Shown here piece by piece: positions 35,782-48,057 of a DNA stretch of 64,000 bases (its first letter is position 1; each line of letters begins with the position of its first letter). A model generated the notes under the pieces. That model worked only from the letters and a program-made list of their open reading frames with translations. It was not told the DNA's origin and did no database searches. The stretch is taken from contig BSBN01000763.1 in NCBI GenBank assembly GCA_027924645.1, positions 6,262,001-6,326,000 of the forward strand, read 5' to 3'. This DNA comes from Cunninghamia lanceolata. Its lineage: Eukaryota > Streptophyta > Pinopsida > Cupressales > Cupressaceae. The position numbers were made by a program, and so were the translations under genes.

Positions 35782-37173
35782 CTACCTAGAAAAACACTAA
35801 ACGTGAATCCACATCTTGATCCTTCCCAAATGGAAGAGTTACTCCTATTCCATGAAAGCATTGTGTAACATTTGCATAGGAGTATCAAGATATGAAAGAA
35901 ATATACCTAGATACTTACACACACCACATTTATATTAGGGATGAATGTTCACTAGTACAACAACCTTAGATAAGGATGAATCCACTCCCCGATGAGATAG
36001 TCAAAACTGAAATACAAAACTATTAAATGTAGGATTCATTTATCCCATCTCAAATAGCCAATGGGTTTCCCATTTGGTTTTTGTTGCCCAAAAAAGTGGT
36101 AAATGGAGAATTTGTGTGGATTATAGAGCTTTAAAAAGTGTTACTCATAAGGATCATTTTCTTCTACCATTTATTGATCAAGTGTTGGATACTCTTGCAA
36201 GTAAGAAATTCTTTTCCTTTTTGGATTACTTTAGCAAATACAATAAGATTCACATTGCTCTAGAAGATCGAGACAAAATCACTTTCACTTGCCCATGGGG
36301 GACATTTTCCAATAATGTTTTACCCTTCGTCTTATGCAATGCATCAACAACATTTCAATGAGCAGTGTTAATTATTTTTGTTGATCTCATTCATGATTGA
36401 GTAGAAATCTATATAGATGATTTTGCTATTTATGCTAATTCATTTAAGGAAGCTAAAGCTAACCTTGAAAAAGTTCTCCAAAGATATGAAGATACCAACC
36501 TTTCCCCTAGCCATGAAAAGTGTCATATGCTTATGATAGAAGGATTTATTCTAGGTCATTACATCTCCCAAAAAGGTATTGAGGTTAGTCCTACTAAGGT
36601 AAGTGTTATTAAGAATCTCCCTACACCACAAAAGAAAAAAGATGTAAGAAGTTTTTTAGGGCATGTAGGATATTATCATACATTTATAAAATATTTTAGT
36701 AAAATTGCCTCACCCATTTTTGCTTTGTTGATAAAAGATGCAAAATTTAATTAGACATAGGAATGTCAACAAGCTTTTGATATTGTTAATGAAAAGCTTT
36801 CTTCTACACTTATTCTATGAGGCCCTGATTGGTCGCTACCATTTTTACACAAATGCCTCTAACACGACCATGGGTGCAATCCTTGGTAAAAAGAAGGTAA
36901 GGTTTCATATGCTATTTATTATATTGGAAAAAATTTAATTGGTGCAGAACTCAATTACATAGTATTAGAAAAAAAATCTTAGCAGCAGTTTATTCCACCA
37001 ACAAATTTAGACATTATATTATTGGTTATCTAATCTATATTCATATACATCATTTGGCAATTCAATTTTCTATGAATAAACCAGTAGTTACTAGTTGGAT
37101 TATTAGATGGATGCTACTCAGATTACAAGAATTTGATATTACTATTTTTGTTTTTTGAATTGAAGATAATATA
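35782..37173 (+). pseudogene. Gypsy reverse transcriptase and RNase H
   Basis: Continues the plus-strand gypsy pol after the gag-protease insert. A linker with EYQDMKEIYLDTYTHHIYI (about 35885-35940) precedes the RT. RT motifs are GKWRICVDYRALKSVTHKDH (36095-36155), FSFLDYFSKYNKI, FTCPWGTFSNNVLPFVLCNA (36280-36345) and YIDDF with both catalytic Asp kept (about 36410-36424). These are followed by FILGHYISQKGIEVSPTK and RSFLGHVGYYHTFIKYFSKI. RNase H-like sequence with KFRHYIIGYLIYIHIHHLAI ends near 37173. The CPWGTF/PFxLCNAxxTFQ style is that of Athila/Tat elements. Stops and at least one frameshift (near 36735-36900) are present. A LINE interrupts it at 37174; integrase resumes at 48058. Confidence 0.85.
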
Positions 37174-39395
37174 CCTTATATTTATATCAAAAAACAAGAT
37201 TAGTACATGTTTTGTGGTGAAGAGAGCCACATGAAAGGATACATCCCTTACAATTCAAAGTATGACAGCATCAGTTGAGAAGCACAAAGCCTACAAACTA
37301 TTTAACATTTACATAATTAAGACTTCATGTTTATCTGTGGTTCGCTGTCACAAAAACTATCAAAAGAAAACATAACATTTTAATATAACACTTCTTTGCT
37401 TTCTACCATATTTCCATATGCATCCATCTTATATCCCTTTCCTCTGTTGATCTAAATCTGCCTGCTACTGTTCAATATTGGATTGTATGAGTTCACTGTT
37501 GGGTTCCCTGTCTTGAAGGTCTACATCCTCATTTAGCCTGACTCCACCTGCCACCTGGTCTGAAATCCTAGATAGTCTATCCAAGTATGCCATGTTATTA
37601 CTTTCATCAAATGAATCCATGCCCTTGAAAGTGCCAATAGGAGGAGATGCCTCAAGCTGGTTTCTGTCCACATTGAAGTTTTGGAATGTTACCTCTAAGT
37701 CCCTTTGTGCATCATCCCTCAATTTTTCTAACTTATGTTGCTTACAATACATGTTCTGGAAGTCCATGTCAATCATTAAACTTTTGATGTATTTTCTTAA
37801 GTCATGTGTCCAAAACTTAATGTACTTTATATCTACCCTGTAAATGGTCTCTGATCCCTCATCTATAATTTTCATAAATCTTTCAATGGGGAGCTCCATC
37901 ACCATCACAACCTGTATAAAAATATTAGATAGGATGAGTCTACAATCAGACCCAGTAAGCCATCTCCTCTTGCCTTGAAAATGGTCTTCATTTCTTTTCT
38001 TCCATAGAATCCATAAAATTTCAGTTGTTAGACAAAGCCAAAATTTATGTTAGATTTGAGACTCATACCACTTAAGAAACCATGCAGAATTTCTTTCCTA
38101 TACATTTTTTTCAAGGAGGATCGACCATTTATATTTCCCATAAACAAGGACCACACAGAGACTGCAAATGGACACTCAAAAAATATGTGCTCGCAAGACT
38201 CCACAATGTTACAAAGAGAATACACAAAACTGTTATATCCTATTGGTAGTTTCTTCAAAAGTAAGAGCCATCTAAAACTTCCTTTCTTTGGTTCACTGAA
38301 TTTGGACCAAAGAAGACTAAAAGACAAGGTTAGTTGTTTATGACTGACATTTAACTCCCAAATCCTACCACTATGCTCATAGATCCCTAGAGAGTTGTAG
38401 AGTAGTATATACAACTTCCTTGGTTCTTTTATCAGCAGAGTTTCATCTTCCCATTTTAGTTTTTCCAACTAGTCTAGCTCATAGAGGATCTCAATATGAT
38501 CTAGGATGCTTGAAAAAGCATTAGAGATTATAGAATATGTACTTTTTTGAGTTTCAGACAAGCCAAATTCTAATCTAACATCATTCCATGATTTTACACA
38601 TCCATTTATAACCAAATCATTGAAAGTACTCAATCCTTTTTTACACCACTTAATTGCAGAACAGCCTTGAAGCAAGGCAAGTGGTTTATTTTTGTGCCTC
38701 ATATTCCACCACAATGACCTATGGCCCCCTATCCATTTACCATTTACAACCTCTGTGTTTAAGATTAGTCTTTTCACTATTTCCCATGCTCTCCAAATAG
38801 ACCCAAACACCACAGACCCAGAGGTTTTAACTTTGAAGCTCCCAAAAAGAAATTCATGAGGATGCAACCTATTCCACATGGGAACCTTTTTAGGATGAAA
38901 ATGACTAAAATTATTTCTAATAAGAACTTTCCATGGTTCATTCCCTTCTAAGGATCTAATTATCCATTTTGTCACAAGAGTTACACCCTAGATCCTTAGA
39001 TCCTTAAGTCCTAACCCACCCTTATCCTTACTCATGCAACACCACTCCCACTTCACATCATGCCTTATCTTTTTTCTTTGCCATCAGACCACAAAAAACC
39101 CTGATAAGCTTCTGAATGTTGTCTATCTGTTGATTGGAGAATAACCACATTGAGGTATAATAGATGGAATAGGCAGAAAGTATCTTTTGATATACATGTA
39201 TTCTCCCTGCTAATGACAGGATTTATTTGTTCCAATTTTTTAATTTCAACTCAATTTTAGAGAACATCCAATTCCACATCATTTTAAGTGATGGGTTAAC
39301 AACAAAGGTATCCCCAGGAATCTCACTTGCCTATGGGGTCCTCCCCATTTCCATCTATCCTCCATCAATCCTTCTGGAGAGTCATCAGTCCAACC
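37174..39395 (-). pseudogene. LINE, 3' half: RT thumb, zf-RVT and C-terminal tail
   Basis: Minus strand. From 39390 the RT-distal region is followed by 38975-38469, with IRNNFSHFHPKKVPMWNRLH and GGHRSLWWNMRHKN. A zf-RVT reverse-transcriptase zinc-binding region (38468-38028) follows, with KKGSFRWLLLLKKLPIGYNS and CEHIFFECPFAVSVWSLFMG. A C-terminal tail lies at 37908-37465. It is the 3' part of the same LINE whose 5' part lies at 45703-48048. A GATAATATA/GAAAATATA pair (37165-37173 and 48049-48057) is the likely target duplication. No poly-A is left at the 3' end. Frameshifted and dead. Confidence 0.85.
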
Positions 39396-40610
39396 TGTAA
39401 AGGGTAGAATTTGGATAATTGGTTTTTGATAGTTTTGTGTATATCCTCCATTCACCCTAATACATTCAAGGACTTTGGGTCGAGTGGCAATGCACTATTA
39501 GGCCCTTGGTCACGTAGGAATGCAAGGAAGATTGGATTGGGATGATTTGATTGCTAATTATGCTCAATTATACATCAAAACCCTAATTATGTAAATACGG
39601 AAGCAAATAGACAAATTACTGAAAATGCTGCGACAAGAAGATGTAAAATGATAGATAAATGTGCACCTATTTTTGAAGTTCGGGAAGCAGAACAGTCAGG
39701 GACTAATGAGTGGGTGCCCAAGTCCAATGCCCTAATTTTTGTCGGGATCTGGGAACTTGATTTGCAACCTATTCCTATTGTCACAAAGATTTTTCCATTC
39801 TAGAATCTAGAGGACTAATGAGCGGGCACTTGAGTCCATGGCCCTATTTTCAACTCTGATCTGCAATTCTAACACTCTGCAACTCCACTTTTCCTGCTTC
39901 TTCAACCTATAACCTGCAATCATAGAAAAATAGGGAGGGCATTGTGGTGTCTAGAGGCTTGCCTCAATCAAGCCCTGAAAAGACATTCAAGTCTTCCGAA
40001 CACTGTTGTCAGATAGAGAGTGTGTGCCCTTGTGAGGCAGAGGCAAAAACCAAATGATAAATGCTCAAAAACACAAATGATATCACCTTGTAGTGAAGAT
40101 CTCATGGAAGGAAGAAGCTCTTCATACCATGAGGAGATGTATGCTCAAATATGCAAATACAAACACATAAACAACACAAATCTGCTCTTGCTATACAATG
40201 AATGCCTTGAATCACTTTCAAAATGCCAATGCTCATGAATTTTCCATCTAGTTTACAAATGAATGCCTAAACATGCTTATATATGCGACTACAAACACTC
40301 CCACCAAGAATTTCATAATTCAAACTTACCATGTTGGCATAGGACCTAAATAACGATCACAAGCCAACACTTAAAATTTAGGCCTGACCCAAAATAGGGC
40401 AGGACTAGGGCGCAGGCGTCCAAGTCCTCCCCCCCTATTTTGGTTAGGGATTAGTTCAAGGGATCCCCCTAGGTCCCATTTACCATGAAACTTAGGGTTC
40501 ATTTCATCAAGATGTCAAAATATGATGCAAGATGTTCTAAATGCAGACAAAAGACCTGGGAGCTAAACCTTGAGGGAAAAGCCCCCAAGGGGACATTTTT
40601 CGGTGTTACA
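39396..40610 (-). repeat. 3' LTR of the 6.3-kb element
   Basis: Contains three diverged GC-richer modules with GGACTAATGAGYGGGYGCC or similar ending AGTCC (near 39700, 39811 and 40405). Each can pair GGACT with AGTCC. Confidence 0.9.
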
Positions 40611-42339
40611 TTTAGCCCCCACTTTAATGTATGTATAAACGCAAGGCCAATACATGCATTAAAGTATGGTCACCAAACACGGCAAACACACCAAGCACGG
40701 AGAAGATGCGCCAAACACATTGAAGACAATGACAGGCACGTAAAACATGGAGAAGACAGTTACAGTCATGCAAAACATGGAGAATACAATAGATGCATAG
40801 AAGACAGTTAATGCATGGAAGATATGAATGATTTCTTTTATTTTTCTTTTTCTTTTTGTCATATATATGAAATGCAGATGCAAGTATAAGGAAAGTAAAC
40901 ACACCTCCCATAATGTAGGAAGCACTCATCGCGTTGGTCTTTAAATTGCATATATGGGGCAACACACACGCAAGACACACCAAACCTCCCAAAATGTAGG
41001 AAGCACTCATTGCGCTGGTCTTTAGACTGCATATGGGGCAACAAACATGCCAAACAAAGCAAGCACGCCAAACACACACTTTGAAGACACAGAGAAAACA
41101 TGACAGACAAGCGATGAAGTGTTCCTATTTCTAGGCTCATCACCATCTCAGGCACATTACGGGCACACACTGATGATTGAGCTTCGCCACAACAATCACC
41201 GAAGACACACTTAAGGGTTGAGTTAGTCACAGAACTGCTCCCCACCTCTCAATGAGGACTTTTTGAAAATGACAGGATGGGCACTCTCCACAAGAGATAC
41301 ACCACCCCTGCCTTTGTAGAGGGATTAAGATGATTGATTGATTGATTGATTGATTGCAAACAAACTCAGAGTGCAGGAAGTACTCATTGCACTAGTATTT
41401 AAACTGCACCTGAGGACAAGCACATTGCTAACATCTACAACAGACAGCTTACCTTATATGCCCCCGCCTTAAGGTGGTTGATATCACACATCGATATCAA
41501 GCACGTAAGGTAGGAAGAAAACACACAAGGGAACATGGACTTTCACAAAGCCCATGCCCCCCGGAGGTGACATGTACTTTACGATCGCCAAATGTTCCCA
41601 CAAACACATCCCTACAAGAAAAATGTTAGTGTCTATAGTCATGATAAACAACAACATCAATGCATATAATCACTCACACAAAGAGCCAAGGTTATACTAC
41701 GAGTTCGGAGATCAAGGATAACCGTGGGGCTATATCACAAAAATCTCAAAACTGAGTGTCACCAAGGTGAGATTCAAAGACAAACAAAGTACACGGAGTA
41801 GCAGTATTGTTATGTTTTGTAAGTGAGATAAAAACATCATCAAAATCACTACGTAGAAAGCATGGAGTGCTTCTACTAGCCAAGCGTCGGATAATATATT
41901 ACAACCCCATTGTCATATTAGGAACTAAGTACAATTTTTGATTTCTCGCTAAAGGGACGCTAGGTCCGCATCAGTATAATATGTTTTTCATCATCCGTCC
42001 ACTAGATAGAAACGCTAGAGGAAGGGAAACAGTAAATCAAGAGAGGAGAAACAAGTGTCTTAGGGACAGTCACATAAGATGGTGCACCCAAGTCACCAAC
42101 TGCAACGCTATGTCTGTAAGACACAACACACAACAATGAAATAGAGAGAGAGGCAATATAAAAGAATGATGATACAAACAAAGGAAGGTCACAACAGAGG
42201 TGGTCTCCTGGTATCCCAGACCTTAAAAGAGAATCAGGGGTCATCCCAAGAGACTTAAACAACACATAACACATCACGGGGGAAACACATCACGAGAGGG
42301 ATAAAGGGATAGAAATACTTACCTGTAGGGACCGTCGGG
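40611..42339 (-). other. Noncoding interior of the 6.3-kb element
   Basis: No recognisable domain. A segment with AGGAAGCACTCATYGCRYTG and GTCTTTARAYTGCA-like text occurs three times (about 40915, 40991 and 41376). A (GATT)n run lies at about 41331-41356. Numerous CAAACAC and CACGGAGAA words crowd 40670-40800. Confidence 0.6.
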
Positions 42340-43264
42340 CTAGCGGTTGTTGCAGATCTTGATCTTTATCTTAATGGTTAAGGTTTTATCACTTCTTCCC
42401 TCTTCCATAAGTTCATGAGTTTGTGAGGGTAACCATGTAGGAAAGGTATCCCTTAATGATGGTTGAGAGGGGATGTTTCCATTTTGTGTGTCAGCTATAG
42501 GAGTTCTTAGAATTCCATTTGAATGAGATTGTTTAGGAACCCAAAAAATGCCCATTTTAGTCCCTATATAGGGTGTTGGAATACCTTGAGTTTGAGGAAT
42601 AGTTTGTTCTTCCATATGATGTAGAATTTCATTATTTTCCAAGGTATATGAAGGTTTAGGTAAAGATGCCTAATCTGTTTCTTTGTTTAACATGTAATTG
42701 AGAAGTTCTTGAACATTAGGTGGTAAATTTTCTTTAGATTTAAGCAAATGGTCACAAAGAGAATCTGCATCATCCAAAGCTTCATCCTGGTTAGGGAGAG
42801 GATGGCAGAGTAGTATGGATAAATGTATCAATGATGTCTTCTTCTTGTGCCAAGATATCCTCGCTAAGTGGGGTTATGTTGGGACAAGTCTCTTTGTTTA
42901 ATAAATCACCCATTGCTATATCATTCTCATAGGTCTCAAAAAGGATTTGCATTATGTCATCATGAAACAAGGGGAGAGAGGGAAAAATGTTCTCACCACT
43001 ACTTTCCCCATAATTGTTTTCAGCTATAAAATTATTGATATTCTCTATGATTGAAGGAAAAACATCCACAATCACAAGAAAGCTATCAAAATAGGCTATT
43101 GTTCTTAGGATATCATAGGTAGTGCTTTTGCTCATGTCAATGCCATAGATATATTCTATTTGATGTAAAACTTGAGGATGTTTATCAGTGAATTTGCAAA
43201 AATTATCATAATTCATAATGTATTCAAATAGATCTTCCAAAGATGAGCCCTTAAGAGAAGCCAT
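42340..43264 (-). pseudogene. Unrecognised protein of the 6.3-kb LTR element
   Basis: I do not recognise this protein. I choose ATG at 43264 (MASLKGSSLEDLFEY); an upstream TTG is not credible. The first frame runs to about 42800 and shows an acidic, Asn/Asp/Ile-rich, predominantly helical-looking sequence (NYDNFCKFTDKHPQVLHQIE; later GDLLNKETCPNITPLSEDIL). A frameshift near 42800 continues it as NQDEALDDADSLCDHLLKSK. A TAG at 42670-42672 is followed in the same frame by ENNEILHHMEEQ and a Thr/Pro/Gln-rich C-terminus ending near 42340. The original length was about 308 codons. There is no zinc knuckle, signal peptide or membrane segment. It lies 1.2 kb inside the 5' LTR, where gag normally sits, so a divergent Gag is one possibility. 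Confidence 0.5.
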
Positions 43265-44478
43265 GAATGCCAAACTATGTGTTAGGATGACCTAAAATGC
43301 TTTATTTTTTATACTTTTTTGATGTAAATATATGGAAGAAAAGGTGTTGTAAAGATTTTGATCAGGGGCAGAAAATAATATGTCTAATATCAGTCCAATA
43401 CAGAAGTAATATATGTCACAACACAGTCTTGATGCAAATCTAAGATGACGACAAGTCAAAACCTAGTGAAAAATGCCCTAAAATATGTAATTTTTCACAA
43501 TTTTTCAATCCCAAGACCTAATGAAAGAGGTGTTGTAATTAATTTTATGAGGTAAGGCAAATAATAGCAATGATATCAATCACCTACAGTCATAAAATCT
43601 TTTACAACACGCTTGGAGTGCAATCTAGGTCAAACCCTAGGGCAAATATAGCAAAAATGTGCAATTTGTCACCAAATTTTCAATACAAGAGCCCAATAAA
43701 AAGGTGGTGTGAATATTTTTAGGAGGGACAGTAGATAATAACCCTGATAAAAGCTAATTAATGCAAAAATATTCTTCACAACACGCATATAGCGCAAATC
43801 TAAAGAGTCGATAAGGCCAAATCTAGTGAAAATCAAGGTTTTTCAAGCCCTAGGTTTGAGATCTTGATGCAAAATGTTATATGAATGTCTTGTAGTCTAA
43901 TTTATAATTAAAATTAAGTCCACTCAGATCTGAAAATGATTTTCAAACCCTACCATGCAAAATGCAAGTGCAAATCTAAGGAAAGATCAATGAAAATGCT
44001 AGTTTTTGTTGAAATTTTTTTATGTAAAAATGCAAATTTTTGAAATCTAAATGCAAATTTACACTAAAATGCAACACTATATCCAAATGAAATATTGAAT
44101 GAGTGTCTAAGATCAGTAGAAATTTTTGAAACAAGATTTTACCTACAAACCCTAGTTTTTGAAATTACTAGGTTATATGCAAAATGCAAAATTTCTAACA
44201 AAACCTTAGCAATTTTATGGCAAAAATGCAATACAAGTGATTGAATTTTTGTAATTTTCTACAATTTATCTTAGATCTAATGCAGAAATCATAAATTTTA
44301 TGAAATTCAAATTAATTAATGCAACATGCAAACCCTAGAATGCAATTTTTTTCAATTTTTTTGTAATTTTTCCAATGCAATAAGATGAATGATGATACGA
44401 ATGAATAAAATCAATGCAAATCTGAAGCAAAACAATCAGCAAGGTGCAAACAAGTCCAACAACACGGGTTCACCAAAA

Positions 44479-45697
44479 GGTAAATGGTGGAATTTGGATA
44501 ATTGGTTTTTGATAGTTTTGTGTATATCCTCCTTTCACCCTAATACATTCAAGGACTTTGGGTCAAGTGGCAATGCACTATCAGGCCCTCGGTCACTTAG
44601 GAATACAGGGAAGATTGGATTGGGATTATTTGATTGCTAATTATGCTCAATTATACATCAAAACCCTAATTATGTAAATACGGAAGCAAACGTACAAATT
44701 ACTGAAAATGTTGCATGTAAAATGATAGATAAATGTGCACCTATTTTTGAAGTTCAGGAAGAAGAAAAGTTAGGGACTAATGAGCGGGTGCCCTAGTCCA
44801 ATGCCCTAATTTTTTTGGGATCCGGGAACTTGATCTGCAACCTGTTCCTGTTGTCATAGAGATTTTTCCATTACAAAATCTGGAGGACTAATGAGTGGGT
44901 GCCTGAGTCCAGGGCCCTATTTTCAACTATGATCTGCAATTCTGACACTCTGCAACACTCCTCTGTAACTCCATTTTTCCTGCTTCTTCAACCTATAACC
45001 TGCAATCATAGAAAAATGGGGAGGGGGTTGTGGTGTTTAGAGGCTTGTCTCAGTCAAGCCCTAGAAAGATTTTCAAGTCTTTTGAACACCATTGTCAGAT
45101 AGAGAGTGTGTGCCCTTGTGAGGTAGAGGCAAAAACCAAATGATAAATGCTCAAAAACACAAATGATATCACCTTGTAGTGAAGATCTCATCGAAGGAAG
45201 AAGCTCTTCATGCCATGAGGAGATGGATGCTCAAATCTGCAAATACAAACACATAAATAACACAAATCTGCTCTTGCTACACAATGAATGCCTTGAATCA
45301 CTTTCAAAATGCCAATGCTCATTGATTTTCCATCTAGTTTACAAATGAATGCCTAAACATGCTTATATATGCGACTACAAACACTCCCGCTAAGAATTTC
45401 GTAATTCAAACTTACCGTGTCGACATAGGACCTAAATAACGATCACAAGCTGACACTTAAAATTTGGGCCTGACCCAAAATAGGGCAGGACTATGGCGTG
45501 GGCGCTCAAGTCCTCCCTCCCTGTTTTGGTCAAGGATTAATTCAAGGGATCCCCCTAGGTCCCATTTACCATGAAACTTAGGGTTCATTTCATCAAGATG
45601 TCAAATATGATGCAAGATGTTTTAAATGCAGATAAAAGACCCAGGAGCTAAACCTTATGAGGGAAAAGCTCCCAAGGGGACATTTTCTGATGTTACA
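44479..45697 (-). repeat. 5' LTR of the 6.3-kb element
   Basis: Colinear with 39396-40610; roughly 5-8 percent different by eye. Confidence 0.9.
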
Positions 45698-45702
45698 CAA
45701 CC

Positions 45703-48048
45703 CAAAAAAATATATTTATTGAATGCCACTTTAGCCCCAGAGGCTTTACAAAACATACTCATTCTATTTTCCATGCTATTCAAGTTCTCCCTCTTAAGCA
45801 CATGATAAAATGCACTATCATCTGTAAATTGCATGTTTAAAAGCATACTATTATCAGGTAATCTAATCCCTTTCATCACCCCAGGTATTCTTTCTACTCT
45901 CAACATATAGAGTAGAGCTTTTGATGCAATACCAAAAAGTGTAGGTGCCAAAGGGCAGCCATGCCCAATAGATCTCTCCATAACAAAAGGAATTGTCAAG
46001 GGGCCATTAATTTCTATTTTAGCAGAAGCATCCCTAAAGAGCATGTTCACCATGACATACAATTCTTTGGGAAAGCCAAAGGATTTTAATACTATTAAAA
46101 TAAAGGACCATTCCACTCCATCATAGGCCTTCTCAAAATCCAATAGAAGTATACCTGCATTTTGACCTAATGTTCTTGCCCAATGTAGTGTCTCCCAGCT
46201 TGTTAGCAAGTTTTCTAAGATATATCTGCCCTTTATAAACCTTGTCTATGTGTAGTTAATCATTTTAGACAGAATGTCTATGAGTCTCCTTGCCAATACT
46301 TTAGCAACAATCTTATAAGAGACATTCAAAAGAGAAATTGGTCTCCAATTTCTTAGGCATCTTTAGGTAATAGTTTGATAACCCCTCTATTTATATCTTT
46401 TCCCAAAGATCATGTGTCACAAGCCTCCTGAAAACACATCCCAAAGATTATCCACCACCTAGGGAAAATGAGTTTTATAAAATTCAATAGGAAACCCATC
46501 CTCCCCTGGATATTTCCCATCATCCATTGACAAAATAACTTCTCTTATTTCCTCTTTGGATATTCTTTGTTTTAACTTGCTAGACATTTCCTCGTCAGTT
46601 TTTTTAGGACAAATATTCAAGCATAATTCCTAGGATTCCAGACATTCTACACTCTAGTCTTCAGATCTAAAAAGATTCTGATAAAAGTTTCTAAACAGCT
46701 TCTTAATATCCTCCAAATTCTTACATTTAGCCCCATTCTCATTAATAGGCCCAATATGCTCTCTTTTGAATTTAGATCTAAGGATATCAAAAAAATATTT
46801 TGTGCCATGGTCACCATCTTTCAGCCAGTTAACCCTTGCCCTAACTTTGGCCCCTTGTGCTCTGAATATCTCTAGTCTTCTGAGATTGTTCTTAGTTTCA
46901 CCAATCTGTCTACTTAACTCACTATCCTTAGGATTTTGTTGCACTTTTCCTTCCATCTCAAAGAAATTATATTGCAATATTTTTTCTTCTTTTCTTCTAT
47001 CTAATGTCATTTTCTTTCCTCAAACTTGAAAAATGCTTTACATTCTTTGACAAGATCATTCCAATACTGAATAACATTATTACTTCCATTCATAGTTTTC
47101 ATAACGAATCTTAGACTACAAATCCCATCATGGCAGTCCTTGTCTGCAAGTAGCTGGGTGTTCAATTTGAACATGCTATGTTTTTTGTGCCTCATTTCCT
47201 TAACTTGATTCTCAGTATTAATACTAGCTTTTATGGGATGATGGCCTGATAGGGTGTTAGGAATGACTCTTACAACTTTAGAATCCTTAGCACTCAATAG
47301 ATTCTCTTTTTATCTCTCTTTGCATTGCACCATGAATACCAGATTCCTCTACTTGTGGCCTTATTCCCTTCTAGCAGTTCCATGAGATCTAAAGATTTTT
47401 TCATTCTCAACCAAAAAAAATTTCATTCCCTTTCCATTCTACATAATTTCCCTCAATCTTGTCCTCTCTGTGTTCCACCATGTTGAAATCCCCAACAATT
47501 ATCCAAAGGATTTTAGGTAAATTATCAGCCATCCAACTCCATAGTATACTTCTTTCTCTATGCTCATTGGGGGCATATAATGAGCATATGCCATACTGTC
47601 TACTCTCCTTATCAATTACCACCCAGACACACCTATTGCAAGGGGACCATCCAATCTGGGATATGTATTGTCCCCATTCCAGGTTATTAATCAAAATTGT
47701 AGTACCTCCTTTGTCCCTTTCATGATTAGAGTAAAATTTCAAAGCCTCTTTCCGTATAAATCTTAAAGTATTGTCCAAATGGAAACTTGTAGCTTTAATT
47801 TCTTGTAACATTAGACAATCCATTTTTCTATTCTTATTGTAGAAATCCCTTACAATATACTTCCTTTTCGAAGACTCAAGTCCCCTTACATTCCAACTAA
47901 CACAATTCATATTCAAGTTATTTGGATAGATACCTAAGAGCCTCAGCTTAAGTTTTGTTGAGCCCAAAATTATCAAAGCACTTCGGGAGCTTAACTCCTT
48001 TGACTTTCTTTTCAGTGCTATATTACTATTTTTGACAAACTTGGTCGT
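45703..48048 (-). pseudogene. LINE, 5' half: endonuclease and reverse transcriptase
   Basis: Minus strand. The endonuclease begins near 47910 with MNCVSWNVRGLESSKRKYIV. It continues with CLMLQEIKA (catalytic Glu), YAPNEHRERS and VGDFNMVEH. The usual S-D-H near its end reads LSGHHPI at about 47250-47230, where the catalytic Asp is Gly (47244-47246). A linker (47010-46654, VRARVNWLKDGDHGTKYFFD) leads to the RT: PGEDGFPIEFYK-like near 46500, LLDFEKAYDGVEWSFI (about 46160), GCPLAPTLFGIASKALLY (about 45950) and MQFTDDSAFYHV (about 45830). It ends KYIFLG at the insertion point and continues at 39390. No ORF1 is present, so the copy was 5' truncated. Several frameshifts. Confidence 0.9.
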
Positions 48049-48057
48049 GAAAATATA

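Larger units (their letters stand above)
39396..45697 (-). mobile_element. 6.3-kb LTR element lacking pol, inserted in the LINE
   Basis: Flanked by exact CAACC duplications (39391-39395 and 45698-45702). The LTRs are 39396-40610 (1215 bp) and 44479-45697 (1219 bp). On the minus strand they begin TGTAACA and end TTTACA (TTTACC in one). A purine tract AAAGTGGGGGCTAAA (minus strand, 40611-40625) abuts the left LTR, so this is the 3' end. TGGTGAACCCGTG (minus strand of 44463-44475) is the likely primer site, three bases inside the 5' LTR. Removing the element restores the LINE reading frame (KYIFLG then WTDDSPEG). The interior of about 3.9 kb encodes one unrecognised protein and no RT, integrase or RNase H. 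Confidence 0.9.
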
